Below are positions 24,407 to 33,399 of a stretch of DNA of 64,000 bases, piece by piece. Each line of letters starts with the position of its first letter. The stretch's first letter is position 1. Both the position numbers and the translations under genes were made by a program. This DNA comes from Adlercreutzia hattorii (GTDB lineage Bacteria; Actinomycetota; Coriobacteriia; Coriobacteriales; Eggerthellaceae), in assembly GCF_011405655.1 (NCBI RefSeq), contig NZ_AP022829.1, positions 310,001-374,000 on the forward strand. The letters run 5' to 3'. Below the pieces are notes generated by a model. That model was not told the DNA's origin, made no database searches, and saw only the letters and a list, made by a program, of their open reading frames with translations.

Positions 24407-25431
24407 TGGCAGACGAGAAGGTAATGCTGGGGCATGGTTCCGGCGGTTCCATGATGAAGCGCATCATCGACGAGGTGTTCTTCGAGGCCTACGGCACCGA
24501 CGAGCTTCTGCGCGGCGATGACGCGGCGGTGCTGCCGGCCCTCGCGCCGGGTGAGCGCATCGCCTACTCCACGGACAGCTTCGTGGTGACGCCGCATTTC
24601 TTTCCCGGCGGCGACATCGGCCGTTTGGCGGTGTGCGGCACCGTGAACGACGTGGCCACCTCCGGCGCCCGCCCGCTGTATCTCTCCTGCGCCTTCATTC
24701 TGGAAGAGGGCTTTCCCATGGATGACCTGCGCCGCATCTGCGCTTCCATGGCCGAGGCGGCGCGCGAGGCCGGCGTACGGTTCGTCACCGGCGACACCAA
24801 GGTGGTGAACCGGGGCCATGGCGACGGCATCTATATTAATACGAGTGGCGTGGGCGCTCTCGCCGAGGGCGTGAACTTGGGCGGCGCGCAAATTCGTCCC
24901 GGTGATGCAGTGCTGGTGAGCGGCACCCTGGGCGACCATGGCATCACCATCATGAGCTGCCGGGAGGGCTTGAATTTCTCCGCGAACATCGAAAGCGATG
25001 CGGCACCGCTGAACCACCTCATCGCCGATGTGCTGGCCGCGGCGCCGCACACCCGTTGCTTCCGCGATCCCACGCGCGGCGGCATTGCCTCGACGCTGAA
25101 CGAGCTGGCCGAGCAGTCCGGCACCGACATCACCGTGGACGAGGATGCCATTCCCGTGAAGGACGCCGTGCTGGGCGCCTGCGAGATGCTCGGCTACGAC
25201 GTGATGCAGGTGGCCAACGAGGGCAAGATGGTCTGTGTGGTGGCCGCCGATGAGGCTGAGGCGGCGTTGGCCGCCATGCGGAAGAGTCCCTATGGTGACG
25301 ACGCCGCCATTATCGGGCGCGTGACCGAGGCCGACCCGGCCCGCGGCCCCAAGGTGTTCCTGCGCACCGCTTTCGGTAGCACCCGCATCTTGGACATGCT
25401 CGTCGGCGAGCAGCTTCCCCGTATTTGCTAG
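24406..25431 (+). CDS. hypE: Hydrogenase maturation protein HypE
   Basis: A 341-residue PurM-like ATPase that dehydrates the carbamoyl group on its C-terminal Cys to make the cyanide ligand of [NiFe]-hydrogenase. It begins with the family motif LGHGSGG, contains RGDDAAVL, VNDVATSGARP and FVTGDTKVV, and ends with PRIC, the modified Cys. It is separated by about 22.5 kb from hypF, hypC and hypD in this window, instead of standing in one hyp operon. Confidence 0.96.
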   Translation: MADEKVMLGHGSGGSMMKRIIDEVFFEAYGTDELLRGDDAAVLPALAPGERIAYSTDSFVVTPHFFPGGDIGRLAVCGTVNDVATSGARPLYLSCAFILEEGFPMDDLRRICASMAEAAREAGVRFVTGDTKVVNRGHGDGIYINTSGVGALAEGVNLGGAQIRPGDAVLVSGTLGDHGITIMSCREGLNFSANIESDAAPLNHLIADVLAAAPHTRCFRDPTRGGIASTLNELAEQSGTDITVDEDAIPVKDAVLGACEMLGYDVMQVANEGKMVCVVAADEAEAALAAMRKSPYGDDAAIIGRVTEADPARGPKVFLRTAFGSTRILDMLVGEQLPRIC

Positions 25432-25479
25432 TTCGTTACGCACTCCTTAGCCGCCCCCTGAAAAGTTTTCTATTTCTAC

Positions 25480-25507
25480 TTGCGCTTTGGCTCTTTCATG
25501 GTATCTT
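25480..25507 (+). promoter_or_regulatory. Candidate promoter of the ferredoxin gene
   Basis: TTGCGC at 25480-25485 and TATCTT at 25502-25507 are separated by 16 bases, about 78 bases before the ferredoxin start. A moderate match to the housekeeping consensus. Confidence 0.4.
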
Positions 25508-25584
25508 GCGCAGTGAAGTAACGGGGGGCGGAAAGCCCCTGCTTCATAGACGAGGATTATCACCCGAGAACGAAGGAGCTTCCC

Positions 25585-25773
25585 ATGTCTCATCCCGTAA
25601 TTGAAGCTGACGAGTGCATCGGCTGCGGCATCTGCGTTGACGCGTGCCCCCAGGAAGTGCTCGAGGTCGTCAATGGCGTTGCCGACGCCGTGAACGAGGA
25701 AGCTTGCATCGCTTGTGGCGACTGCGTCGAGGAGTGCCCCATGGGTGCTATCCCGGAGATCGTCGAGGACTAA
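25585..25773 (+). CDS. 2[4Fe-4S] bacterial-type ferredoxin
   Basis: A 62-residue clostridial-type ferredoxin with two classical clusters: CIGCGICVDACP near residues 11-22 and CIACGDCVEECP near 41-52. It is a soluble low-potential electron carrier in the cytoplasm, usable by ferredoxin-dependent hydrogenases and oxidoreductases. GAAGGAG precedes the start. It is monocistronic, with its own candidate promoter and terminator. Confidence 0.95.
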   Translation: MSHPVIEADECIGCGICVDACPQEVLEVVNGVADAVNEEACIACGDCVEECPMGAIPEIVED

Positions 25774-25839
25774 CTCTCAATTTTCGGTAAGTGCGATTGA
25801 ACGCGGAGTCTTCCGGAGTCTCTTTTATCGAAATCCATT

Positions 25840-25873
25840 GAAAGCCCGTTGCTGCTGCAGCGGGCTTTCTTGC
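25840..25873 (+). terminator. Terminator of the ferredoxin gene
   Basis: GAAAGCCCG pairs with CGGGCTTTC around a GCTGCTGCAG-containing loop, followed by TT. Confidence 0.75.
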
Positions 25874-25987
25874 GAATTGAGTAAATGAACACGCAAAATG
25901 AGGTAGCCTGTCGTACCTTAAAGGGGTAAAATTGGCGAAATGAAAATGAGTTGCCCCACGAGAAGCAACATTCAGGAGTCACGTCGT

Positions 25988-26485
25988 ATGCGAAAGAGCA
26001 ACTGGATCATAGCCGCTGTGCTTCTGCTGGCTTCCGTTGCCTTCCTCTGGATTTGGCATGCGTTGCAGTTCGATCTCGTGGACAACCCTCTCGATATCGT
26101 GGTGACGGTTGTCTGGTGGGTCGTTATTGTCGCTGCCTGCGTTGCCATTCACTGGGCCGAAAAGAAGCGTCAGGAACGGATCCGCACAATCTTCGTTGCG
26201 CCGGGGCTGCTCTACAACAGCGAGATGGGAGTGGTGCGTCTGAGCCCCGATGATGAGGTGGTCGACGCGTTGCAGGCGATTCTCTCGAACCTTACCTATG
26301 GGTTCGAATTAGCCGAGCTGCCTGCCAACTCACGAGTGCGCTTCCAGCGCATCGTGCATTCCTCGAAGTTCGGCGATGCGGGAGCCACCTGGGAGGGCGA
26401 TGTCGTGGAGGTTTCACGCCCCGATCGCCCCAGGGAGTTCCATGATCGCAATGAATTGGCCTCTCTGGTTCGCGGCGCCGTTTAG
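25988..26485 (+). CDS. Membrane protein of unknown function
   Basis: A 165-residue protein with two hydrophobic helices near residues 6-24 and 34-52, then a soluble domain of about 110 residues ending in a basic and acidic mix (VSRPDRPREFHDRNEL). The ATG at 25988 follows CAGGAG; an earlier in-frame ATG at 25940 has no ribosome binding site. I do not recognise a family. It stands alone between two terminators. Confidence 0.65.
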   Translation: MRKSNWIIAAVLLLASVAFLWIWHALQFDLVDNPLDIVVTVVWWVVIVAACVAIHWAEKKRQERIRTIFVAPGLLYNSEMGVVRLSPDDEVVDALQAILSNLTYGFELAELPANSRVRFQRIVHSSKFGDAGATWEGDVVEVSRPDRPREFHDRNELASLVRGAV

Positions 26486-26512
26486 CAAATTTCTCTGAAG
26501 GACTTTCCTTAT

Positions 26513-26535
26513 GGCGGCTTCGGCCGCTTTTTCTT
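26513..26535 (+). terminator. Rho-independent terminator
   Basis: GCGGC-TTCG-GCCGC followed by TTTTTCTT. The remaining 250 bases to the next gene are AT-rich, with a short repeated CCTATCAA and no gene that I can support. Confidence 0.75.
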
Positions 26536-26779
26536 GCCTGTCATTTCCATTTCAGAACAGAAGAATGACAAATTCATATCAAATGCAATGTCATTACCCT
26601 ATCAATATCCTATCAACTTACCGCAAAAGCGACTTCCTCTTTAAAGCTGCGTAGAATTCTCATCGATATTGAAATCACTCTGCATTATGCGTATCGCCGG
26701 TGTTTTCGGTATCGCACTCACAGCCTGAAATGTGAGGATGCAAGGCGGCGAAAAAGCCGCCGGGGTTAAGGAGAAGTTG

Positions 26780-28720
26780 GTGGAAATGAACACAATACAG
26801 CGATTCGCCGACGCGCGTAACTGCCTCGAGGGAAAGATCGTGGCGGTCGCGCTCTCTCTGCTTATGGCGCTCTCGTTCCTGAACGTCTCGGTGTTTGCCG
26901 ATGCTGCGCTGGCCGTCGAAGGCTTCGATGGTGAAGTGGGCGAGAAGACGACGGAGCCAACGCCGCCTGAAAATGCTCCGGAGAAGGCGTCCGAGAGCGT
27001 TTCGACGCCGACGAATGATGGCGCCAGCGAGACGCCCGCCCAGAAAGACGACGGCCCCCTCGATGCTCCGACGTCCGATGGCCTGCAAAACAATGCGGCC
27101 GTCCTGACCGTCGACACCGATGATGTGACGGTGGAGCTGACCGCTGCGGGTGCGCTTCCCGAAGGAGCGCGGCTGACGGTTGATGTGGCGGTAAACGACG
27201 AAGGCAAGACCGCCATGGAGAAGGCTCTGGAAGAGGGATACGGGCTGTACCGCATCTACCGCCTCGGCCTTGTTGACGAGGCAGGCGATCCGCTCACGCT
27301 TTCTGACATGGGCTACCGCGTTACCGTGACGTGGAATGGCATGTTTGCGGGCGAAATGAAGGCGTATCGCATTGATGGCCCCGACACGGTCACTGAAATA
27401 ACGCTGGAAAAGCCCCTTACGACTCAGGGCGATATCAATCCCAACGCTCTCACGTTCTCCACTGATGTGCTCAATGCTCCCTTTGCGTTCGCCATGCCGA
27501 CGCCCAGTGACGATGAGGGCGACAAGCCGAACGGGCCTGCCGACCCGACCAATCCTGAGCAGTCCGTAATTCCGGGTGATGAGAACGTCGGTGAAGGTGA
27601 TGGCGACAACGCCGAAAATGACAACGGTTTCGGCAAAGAAGGCGACGTGCCCGGCACCGATAACGGCGATACCGGTACAGGCGCTGACGCTGACGTGGAC
27701 GCTCCCGAGCAGCCTGCGCTGTCCGAGCCCGCCGCGAACAAGCCCGTCGATGACTCGGACAACGAGCATCAGCTCACCCTGTATGTGGGCGAGGTTCGCG
27801 ATCTGCACCGTTTTGCCGCTTCTGGCGGCACGTGGGCTTCCGAAAACCCGGCTGTGGCCGAGGTTGCCACCACGGGCAAGGTGACAGCGGTCGCTCCGGG
27901 AGACGCGGTGGTGCGCTGCGGCGAGGTTACGATCAACGTCACGGTGCGTCCGGCTCTGACCGAAGACGCCGAAGGCCCCCAGCTTGCCTACTTCTACTTC
28001 CTGCCGCCCTCCGAGAATGGTTTGAACGGCGGTGCCGCGGTGGCGGCTGGCAGCGACATGAGCGGCGCTACGTTCCTCGGGTCGGGCGCCGCGCAACTGC
28101 CCTCGGGCTATGACGGACACAGCGCCCTGCTCAATGGCACGGTGCTGCCTCTCAGCAAGGATGCCAACGGCAACGAGATCCGCAACAATTACGACGTGCA
28201 GGTTGTTCCCGGTACCTTCACCATCGGCCCGGCCGGCTCTACGGTGGTGCCGCCGCGCAACCCGCTTCTGCCGCCGCGTTCGAGCCTGGGCGCGGGCATG
28301 CCGGCGGGGGCCACGACTCCGGCTGATGCCATTGCCGGCGTGGTGACGACGATGGTCGGAAGCCAGCGCGCTGCTACCGTGGCCGAGCAGTTCGGGGCTG
28401 TGGCGGGCATCATTCTCGACGAGGACGTCCCCATGGCCGCAAGCGTCTCCTTCGATAACGAGGAGCCCACGGTGACGCGTGTCGGCGGCGAGGTCATCGA
28501 GGACGACGCCACGGCTCTGGGCGCCTTCGACGAGCCCCACTGCTGGGTGCACTGGGTGATGCTCATTGGCGTTCTGCTCACGGTGGGCTACGCTGCCGTG
28601 GTAGTGGCGAACCGCCTCGGTTACGCCCGCAGGATTGACGACTTCAACAACTCGCTTACCAGCACGGTTACGACGGGAACCGAAGATACTCGCGCGGCCC
28701 GAGTCGCCCATAAGGCCTAA
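26780..28720 (+). CDS. Large secreted surface protein with Ig-like (Big_2) domain and C-terminal anchor helix
   Basis: About 646 residues from a GTG at 26780, six bases after AAGGAG; ATG at 26786 is the alternative. A signal peptide (KIVAVALSLLMALSFLNVSVF, ending near AALA) is followed by a low-complexity Pro/Glu/Thr region, a folded domain (residues 90-240), a second acidic linker rich in Asp/Gly/Pro, and a Big_2-type domain (YVGEVRDLHRFAASGGTW, VATTGKVTAVAPGDAVV). The C-terminus has a membrane helix (VMLIGVLLTVGYAAVVVANR) and a short cytoplasmic tail, with no LPXTG motif. It is probably an adhesin-like or envelope protein. Confidence 0.75.
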   Translation: MEMNTIQRFADARNCLEGKIVAVALSLLMALSFLNVSVFADAALAVEGFDGEVGEKTTEPTPPENAPEKASESVSTPTNDGASETPAQKDDGPLDAPTSDGLQNNAAVLTVDTDDVTVELTAAGALPEGARLTVDVAVNDEGKTAMEKALEEGYGLYRIYRLGLVDEAGDPLTLSDMGYRVTVTWNGMFAGEMKAYRIDGPDTVTEITLEKPLTTQGDINPNALTFSTDVLNAPFAFAMPTPSDDEGDKPNGPADPTNPEQSVIPGDENVGEGDGDNAENDNGFGKEGDVPGTDNGDTGTGADADVDAPEQPALSEPAANKPVDDSDNEHQLTLYVGEVRDLHRFAASGGTWASENPAVAEVATTGKVTAVAPGDAVVRCGEVTINVTVRPALTEDAEGPQLAYFYFLPPSENGLNGGAAVAAGSDMSGATFLGSGAAQLPSGYDGHSALLNGTVLPLSKDANGNEIRNNYDVQVVPGTFTIGPAGSTVVPPRNPLLPPRSSLGAGMPAGATTPADAIAGVVTTMVGSQRAATVAEQFGAVAGIILDEDVPMAASVSFDNEEPTVTRVGGEVIEDDATALGAFDEPHCWVHWVMLIGVLLTVGYAAVVVANRLGYARRIDDFNNSLTSTVTTGTEDTRAARVAHKA

Positions 28721-28789
28721 GGGCGCAAGCGGCCGCAGAGGCCGACGAGTCGCACGGATCAGGACGCGCGACCGGCGGCCAACTCCATG

Positions 28790-28830
28790 GACTGCCCGCA
28801 CGGATCAGGACGTGCGGGCAGTCTTGTTTT
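28790..28830 (+). terminator. Strong terminator after the surface protein gene
   Basis: GACTGCCCGCAC pairs perfectly with GTGCGGGCAGTC over a GGATCAGGAC loop, followed by TTGTTTT. A shorter hairpin at 28749-28772 carries the same CACGGATCAGGACG core, so the loop sequence is duplicated. Confidence 0.88.
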
Positions 28831-28869
28831 CAGATCTGGTTGAGCAAGTTCGAAGAAGGGTGCGACGGG

Positions 28870-30318
28870 CTACTGAACCTGCCAGAACCCCGACTTGTCC
28901 GAGCCGATGCGGGCAATGAGCCCCAAATCGCGCAACCGGCGGAAGCTGCGGCGCACGGTGCTCTCGCTGATGTTGAGGTTCTTGGCGATGCGCGGCGCGG
29001 TGAGGCGCCCGTCGATGTCGAGCATGGCGAGCACTTTCTCGTCATTCAGCGTGAGGCTCGTGTCCTGCTGGGTCGCCCGGGCTCGTGCCGTCTGCTGCAC
29101 TTCGGGCAGGTCAGCTCGGGCCACTGGTGCGGCGCTGATGGCGTTCGCGTGCGTTATCGAGGCGGTCAAAAGGCTGTCTGAATCCATGGGAAAGCACACC
29201 ATAGTCTCGTCGTCGCGTAGTTCGAAGATGGGCTCGGGCGTGCCGGCTTCCATGCAGCTCATGCGGATGCGCGAGACCCCGTTGCTCCAGCCGTCGATGA
29301 TGCCGAGCGAGCGCAGGGCCGCCACGAGATTGGGGTTGTTGGGCCGCGATGTGTGGCGTCCGAGGAGCGCGCCCACGGTCCAGGTGCGGGGCGGTCGGCC
29401 CACGTTGTCGATGCAGAGGCGGTCGGTGAACACGCTCACCTGCACGGGGGCGCCGCTGTCGTAGTTCTTATGGGCGAGCGCGTTGAGCACGGCTTCGTGC
29501 ACCGCATCCCGAGGCGGTCGACCATGGCCACCGGCGGTGCCGAGACGGTAGGTGCCGTGCGGGGCCGGCTCCTCTTCCGGTAGGTACTTCTCAAAGAGCA
29601 GCTCGACGGTTGAGTGCACTTGCTCGATGAGGGAACCGAAGACCTCGTCCTCGTAGATGGGCGTGCCGCCGTGGCTTCCGAAAAACCCGATGCGCACCGT
29701 GGCGCCGGGAATGTACTGGTGCGGTCGGTTGTGCAGCAAAAGGATGCCGGCATTGGTGGGAGTGCCGACGCCGGTCATGAGGCCCGCATGGCGTAGCGTC
29801 TGCTCGATGGCCGAGGCTTCGTCGAGGTCGACGGTGAGGTCGGTATCACGAGCCGCGCCGGTGAAGCGCGTGACGAGGCCCATGTTCAAATCGTCCAGAC
29901 TGGCCTGCACCACAGGACGCTGCTCCCATTTGACGTCGACTTCCATGTCGCGCTGCATGAGCCGATCGAGCGCCTCGTCGTCAAGGATGTGGTTCTCGCC
30001 ATCTTTATAGAAGAAGAAAATACCGCGGAAGCTGATAGGGTCATTGGCCGGCGGAATAACCACCTCCAAACAGAAACGACCGCTATCGAGCACCAATTCC
30101 ACCGCGCAGGTGAGGTTGAGCGATTGCGCGATAAGCCCGGGAATGGTTTTCATGAGGCGGCTTGTGCGTCGCTTCACGGCGCCGCGGCTGTCTACGTCGG
30201 CATCCAGAATGAGGCGACCTCCACCGGCGTTGGCGATGCCGCAGACCAGCTCGAGGCATTCCGTGTCACGCCAAGTGGCCCGGCGCGCGATAGGAAGCGA
30301 AGATTCGGATGGGAGCAT
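28870..30318 (-). CDS. AlbA/AAA_4-type ATP-binding protein with C-terminal winged helix
   Basis: A 482-residue protein of the family annotated as divergent AAA_4/AlbA_2 DNA-binding regulators. The N-terminal domain starts with EFK-like material (residues 12-120), the middle has a GHKL-like section with RDAVHEAVLNALAHKNY and DNVGRPP, and the end carries a winged helix (EKVLAMLDIDGRLTAPRIAK, ISESTVRRSFRRLRDLGLI). Such proteins are probable transcription regulators. It is divergent from dnaK across a 400-base region. A decayed copy of its C-terminal domain seems to lie at 14713-14874. Confidence 0.82.
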   Translation of the reverse strand: MLPSESSLPIARRATWRDTECLELVCGIANAGGGRLILDADVDSRGAVKRRTSRLMKTIPGLIAQSLNLTCAVELVLDSGRFCLEVVIPPANDPISFRGIFFFYKDGENHILDDEALDRLMQRDMEVDVKWEQRPVVQASLDDLNMGLVTRFTGAARDTDLTVDLDEASAIEQTLRHAGLMTGVGTPTNAGILLLHNRPHQYIPGATVRIGFFGSHGGTPIYEDEVFGSLIEQVHSTVELLFEKYLPEEEPAPHGTYRLGTAGGHGRPPRDAVHEAVLNALAHKNYDSGAPVQVSVFTDRLCIDNVGRPPRTWTVGALLGRHTSRPNNPNLVAALRSLGIIDGWSNGVSRIRMSCMEAGTPEPIFELRDDETMVCFPMDSDSLLTASITHANAISAAPVARADLPEVQQTARARATQQDTSLTLNDEKVLAMLDIDGRLTAPRIAKNLNISESTVRRSFRRLRDLGLIARIGSDKSGFWQVQ

Positions 30319-30355
30319 AATGGCCTCTCTTACCCTGGCAGTACCGTCGCATTAC

Positions 30356-30361
30356 ATTATA
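30356..30361 (-). promoter_or_regulatory. Candidate minus-10 box of the AAA_4-type regulator
   Basis: Read on the minus strand, TATAAT lies 38 bases before the start at 30318, in a TATATAT-rich stretch. No good minus-35 box accompanies it. Confidence 0.4.
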
Positions 30362-30623
30362 TATAAACAGCAGCTCTCTGTTCGACGACGAGAAGAAGGG
30401 AATGCCGGGCTCGTTTTGCAATGAGCGATCGACTCATAGACATAAATCATTCATATATCGCTTCACGAGAAGCGCTTAGGAAAGTGAAGAGGCACGCACT
30501 CAATTTCTTTGAATTCCCCCTGATAACAGCATTGTTTTAGTTTGGCAACAGAAGCTTCGTGTCGTGTCTGCACCATATTTCGGCGCGTATTGTGCTGGGA
30601 AGTGAGCTTGTCTCACTGAATGT

Positions 30624-30675
30624 TGTTGAGAAAACTTGACAGCACCAGACTAAGGTTTTATAGTGCATCTCAACA
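30624..30675 (+). promoter_or_regulatory. dnaK operon promoter flanked by an inverted repeat
   Basis: TTGACA at 30636-30641 and TATAGT at 30659-30664 are exactly 17 bases apart, a near-consensus housekeeping promoter. It is flanked by TGTTGAGA (30624-30631) and its inverted copy TCTCAACA (30668-30675). A further GTGAG-CTTGT-CTCAC palindrome lies at 30602-30616. The usual HspR site (CTTGAG, seven-base gap region, CTCAAG) and the CIRCE element are not seen. The flanking repeat is a candidate for stress control. Confidence 0.7.
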
Positions 30676-30718
30676 TCATTCATCTATACGTGAAACTGTG
30701 AAAGCGAGGCAGTACACA

Positions 30719-32623
30719 ATGGCTAAGATTCTTGGCATCGACTTGGGCACGACGAACTCCGCCATGGCCGTCATGGAGGGCTCCGAGCCCGAAATTCTGG
30801 TGAACGCCGAGGGCGATCGCACCACCCCGTCTGTGGAGGGCTTCCGCAAGGACGGCGAGCGCGTCGTCGGCAAGGCCGCGAAGAACCAGGCGGTCACCAA
30901 TCCTGAGAACACCGTCTCTTCCGTGAAGCGCTTCATCGGCCGCTCCTACGACGAGACTCCCGAAGAGCAGAAGACCGTCAGCTACAAGGTCCAGAAGGGC
31001 AAGGACGGCCGTGCGGTCATCGATATCGACGGCAAGGACTACACCCCCGAGGAGATTTCCGCCATGGTGCTTCAGAAGCTGAAGACCGATGCGGAGAAGC
31101 AGGTGGGCCAGCCCATCACCCAGGCCGTCATCACCGTGCCGGCTTACTTCAACGACGCTCAGCGTCAGGCCACCAAGGACGCCGGTAAGATCGCCGGTCT
31201 GGAGGTCCTGCGCATCATCAACGAGCCGACCGCTGCGGCGCTCGCTTACGGCCTCGACAAGGTCGACCATGACGAGAAGATCCTCGTCTTCGACCTGGGC
31301 GGCGGCACCTTCGACGTGTCCGTGCTCGAGCTTGGCGATGGCGTGTTCGAGGTAGCCTCCACCGCTGGCGACAACCACCTGGGCGGCGACGACTGGGATC
31401 AGCGCATCATCGACTGGATGGCCGACAAGTTCCAGGCCGAGAACGGCATCGATTTGCGTAAGGACCCCATGGCCCTGCAGCGTCTGAAGGAAGCGGCTGA
31501 GAAGGCGAAGATGGAGCTGTCCTCCACCACGCAGACCAACATCAATCTGCCCTTCATCACCGCCGACGCCTCCGGCCCGAAGCATCTTGACTACACGCTG
31601 ACCCGCGCCGAGTTCGAGCGCATCACCAAGGATCTGCTCGACCGCTGCAAGAAGCCGGTGGAGCAGGCGCTGAAGGACGCCGGCCTGAAGATGGGCGAAG
31701 TTGACGAGGTCATTCTCGTCGGCGGCTCCACCCGTATGCCGGCCGTGCAGGAGCTCGTGAAGCAGCTGACCGGCAAGGCCCCGAACATGTCCGTGAACCC
31801 GGACGAGGTCGTGGCCATGGGCGCCGCTGTTCAGGGCGGCGTGCTCGCCGGCGACGTGCAGGGCATCCTGCTGCTCGACGTCACCCCGCTGTCCCTCGGC
31901 GTTGAAACCATGGGCGGCGTGATGACCAAGATGATCGAGCGCAACACCACCATCCCGACCCGCAAGACCGAAATCTACTCCACAGCGGCCGACAACCAGA
32001 CCTCCGTCGAGGTGCACGTCCTGCAGGGCGAGCGCGAGATGGCCGCGGGCAACAAGACCTTGGGCCGCTTCCAGCTGACCGGCATTCCGGCTGCCCGTCG
32101 TGGCGTGCCGCAGATCGAGGTTACCTTCGACATCGACGCCAACGGCATCGTGAACGTGTCCGCTAAGGATCTCGGCACCGGCAAGCAGCAGCAGATCACC
32201 ATCTCCGGCTCCACGGCCCTGTCCGACGACGAAGTGGACCGCATGGTGAAGGACGCCGAGCAGCACGCCGAAGAGGACGCCGCTCGCAAGGAAGAGGCCG
32301 AGGTGCGCAACAACGCCGACGCTCTGGTGAACGCCACCCAGCAGACGCTGGACGAGCTGGGCGACAAGGTTCCGGCCGACGCCAAGACCCAGGCCGAGGA
32401 GGCCATCGCCGAAACCAAGAGCGCTCTTGAGGGCACCGACGTCGACGCTATCAAGGCGGCGACCGAGAAGATCCAGCAGGCCGGCTACAAGCTCGCCGAG
32501 GTCGTGTACTCCACCGAGGGTGCAGCCGCCGGCGCCCAGGCAGCCGCTGCCGAGACGGCTCCGGCCGATGACACCATCGAGGCCGACTACGAGGTCGTCG
32601 ATGACGAGAACGAAGGGAAGTAA
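30719..32623 (+). CDS. dnaK: Molecular chaperone DnaK (Hsp70)
   Basis: A 634-residue Hsp70. The N-terminal ATPase starts [16 protein letters not shown], with the phosphate motif [16 protein letters not shown] and the adenosine motif [15 protein letters not shown]. The peptide-binding domain and helical lid follow, ending in an acidic tail close to [10 protein letters not shown]. It refolds denatured proteins together with GrpE and the J-domain protein encoded just downstream. The ATG at 30719 is chosen from the fixed family N-terminus; the upstream frame reads through the promoter. Confidence 0.98.
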   Translation: MAKILGIDLGTTNSAMAVMEGSEPEILVNAEGDRTTPSVEGFRKDGERVVGKAAKNQAVTNPENTVSSVKRFIGRSYDETPEEQKTVSYKVQKGKDGRAVIDIDGKDYTPEEISAMVLQKLKTDAEKQVGQPITQAVITVPAYFNDAQRQATKDAGKIAGLEVLRIINEPTAAALAYGLDKVDHDEKILVFDLGGGTFDVSVLELGDGVFEVASTAGDNHLGGDDWDQRIIDWMADKFQAENGIDLRKDPMALQRLKEAAEKAKMELSSTTQTNINLPFITADASGPKHLDYTLTRAEFERITKDLLDRCKKPVEQALKDAGLKMGEVDEVILVGGSTRMPAVQELVKQLTGKAPNMSVNPDEVVAMGAAVQGGVLAGDVQGILLLDVTPLSLGVETMGGVMTKMIERNTTIPTRKTEIYSTAADNQTSVEVHVLQGEREMAAGNKTLGRFQLTGIPAARRGVPQIEVTFDIDANGIVNVSAKDLGTGKQQQITISGSTALSDDEVDRMVKDAEQHAEEDAARKEEAEVRNNADALVNATQQTLDELGDKVPADAKTQAEEAIAETKSALEGTDVDAIKAATEKIQQAGYKLAEVVYSTEGAAAGAQAAAAETAPADDTIEADYEVVDDENEGK

Positions 32624-32628
32624 GAACG

Positions 32629-33312
32629 ATGACTGAGCCCGAGAAGGACCAGGTCACCTCTTCTACCCAACAGGACGTGGCCGCCGATGTGGCGGCCACC
32701 GCCTCCGCCGACGACGCCCGCGCGGCCGAGGTGGTTGCCGACGCCGAGGTGATCGAGGCCAACGAGGCCGGCGAGCTGGATGCCGAGCTCGAGCAGGCCG
32801 CCGCTGAAGCGGTGGCGAGCGCGATCGAGGAATCCGAGGAGCTGGCTGCTGCCAAGGCCGAGGCCGCCGATTGGCAGGACAAGTACGTGCGCCTGCACGC
32901 CGAGTGGGATACCTACCGTCGGCGCATGGCCGAGCAGCGCGAGGCCGAGAAGGTGCGTGCCACGGAGAAGCTCATGGAGAGCCTTATCCCGGTGCTCGAC
33001 GACTTCGCCCGCACGGTGGACTACGCCGAGACCAACGGCGAGACCGGCTTGCTCGGCGGCGTGAAGGCCGTGCAGACCAAGCTGTCCGATACGCTGGCCA
33101 AGGGAGGCCTGGTCTTGATCAGCCCCGCCGGTGAGGCATTCGACGCCCTTGAGTGCCAGGCCGTGGGTACGGTGGACGATCCGAGCGTTCCCGATGAAAC
33201 GGTCGCGCAGGTTTACCAACCCGGATACAAAATGGGTACCAAGGTCATCAGGCCTGCCATGGTGACGATCACCACGGGCGGCCCCAAGAGGGAAAAGCCC
33301 GAAGAAGAGTAA
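32629..33312 (+). CDS. grpE: Nucleotide exchange factor GrpE
   Basis: A 227-residue DnaK cochaperone that releases ADP. The first 80 residues are a low-complexity Ala/Glu/Asp extension. The long helix region (WQDKYVRLHAEWDTYRRRMAEQ) and the C-terminal beta domain (GYKMGTKVIRPAMVTI) are typical of GrpE. It begins five bases after dnaK, in the actinobacterial order dnaK-grpE-dnaJ-hspR. Confidence 0.96.
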   Translation: MTEPEKDQVTSSTQQDVAADVAATASADDARAAEVVADAEVIEANEAGELDAELEQAAAEAVASAIEESEELAAAKAEAADWQDKYVRLHAEWDTYRRRMAEQREAEKVRATEKLMESLIPVLDDFARTVDYAETNGETGLLGGVKAVQTKLSDTLAKGGLVLISPAGEAFDALECQAVGTVDDPSVPDETVAQVYQPGYKMGTKVIRPAMVTITTGGPKREKPEEE

Positions 33313-33399
33313 GACGAACGAGGGCGGCCGCAGCTTGGCCGCCTTCGTGCTTGAAAGAGCAATTCTAAGTAACTAACTAAGGTAATGGAGGTGGAACGA

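Noticed and set aside
25432-25584. Riboswitch in the ferredoxin leader
   Set aside because: There is a GC-rich stretch (ACGGGGGGCGG) but no recognisable conserved riboswitch core.
26675-28801. Open frame of about 700 codons antisense to the surface protein
   Set aside because: The plus-strand gene has a signal peptide, domain motifs, a ribosome binding site and a terminator; the antisense frame has none.
30319-30718. Canonical HspR (HAIR) or CIRCE operator upstream of dnaK
   Set aside because: I scanned for CTTGAG with a seven-base-spaced CTCAAG and for TTAGCACTC/GAGTGCTAA; neither is present.
30680-32266. Open frame of over 500 codons antisense to dnaK
   Set aside because: It is a shadow of dnaK; the translation is low complexity (His/Leu/Gly-rich) with no ribosome binding site.
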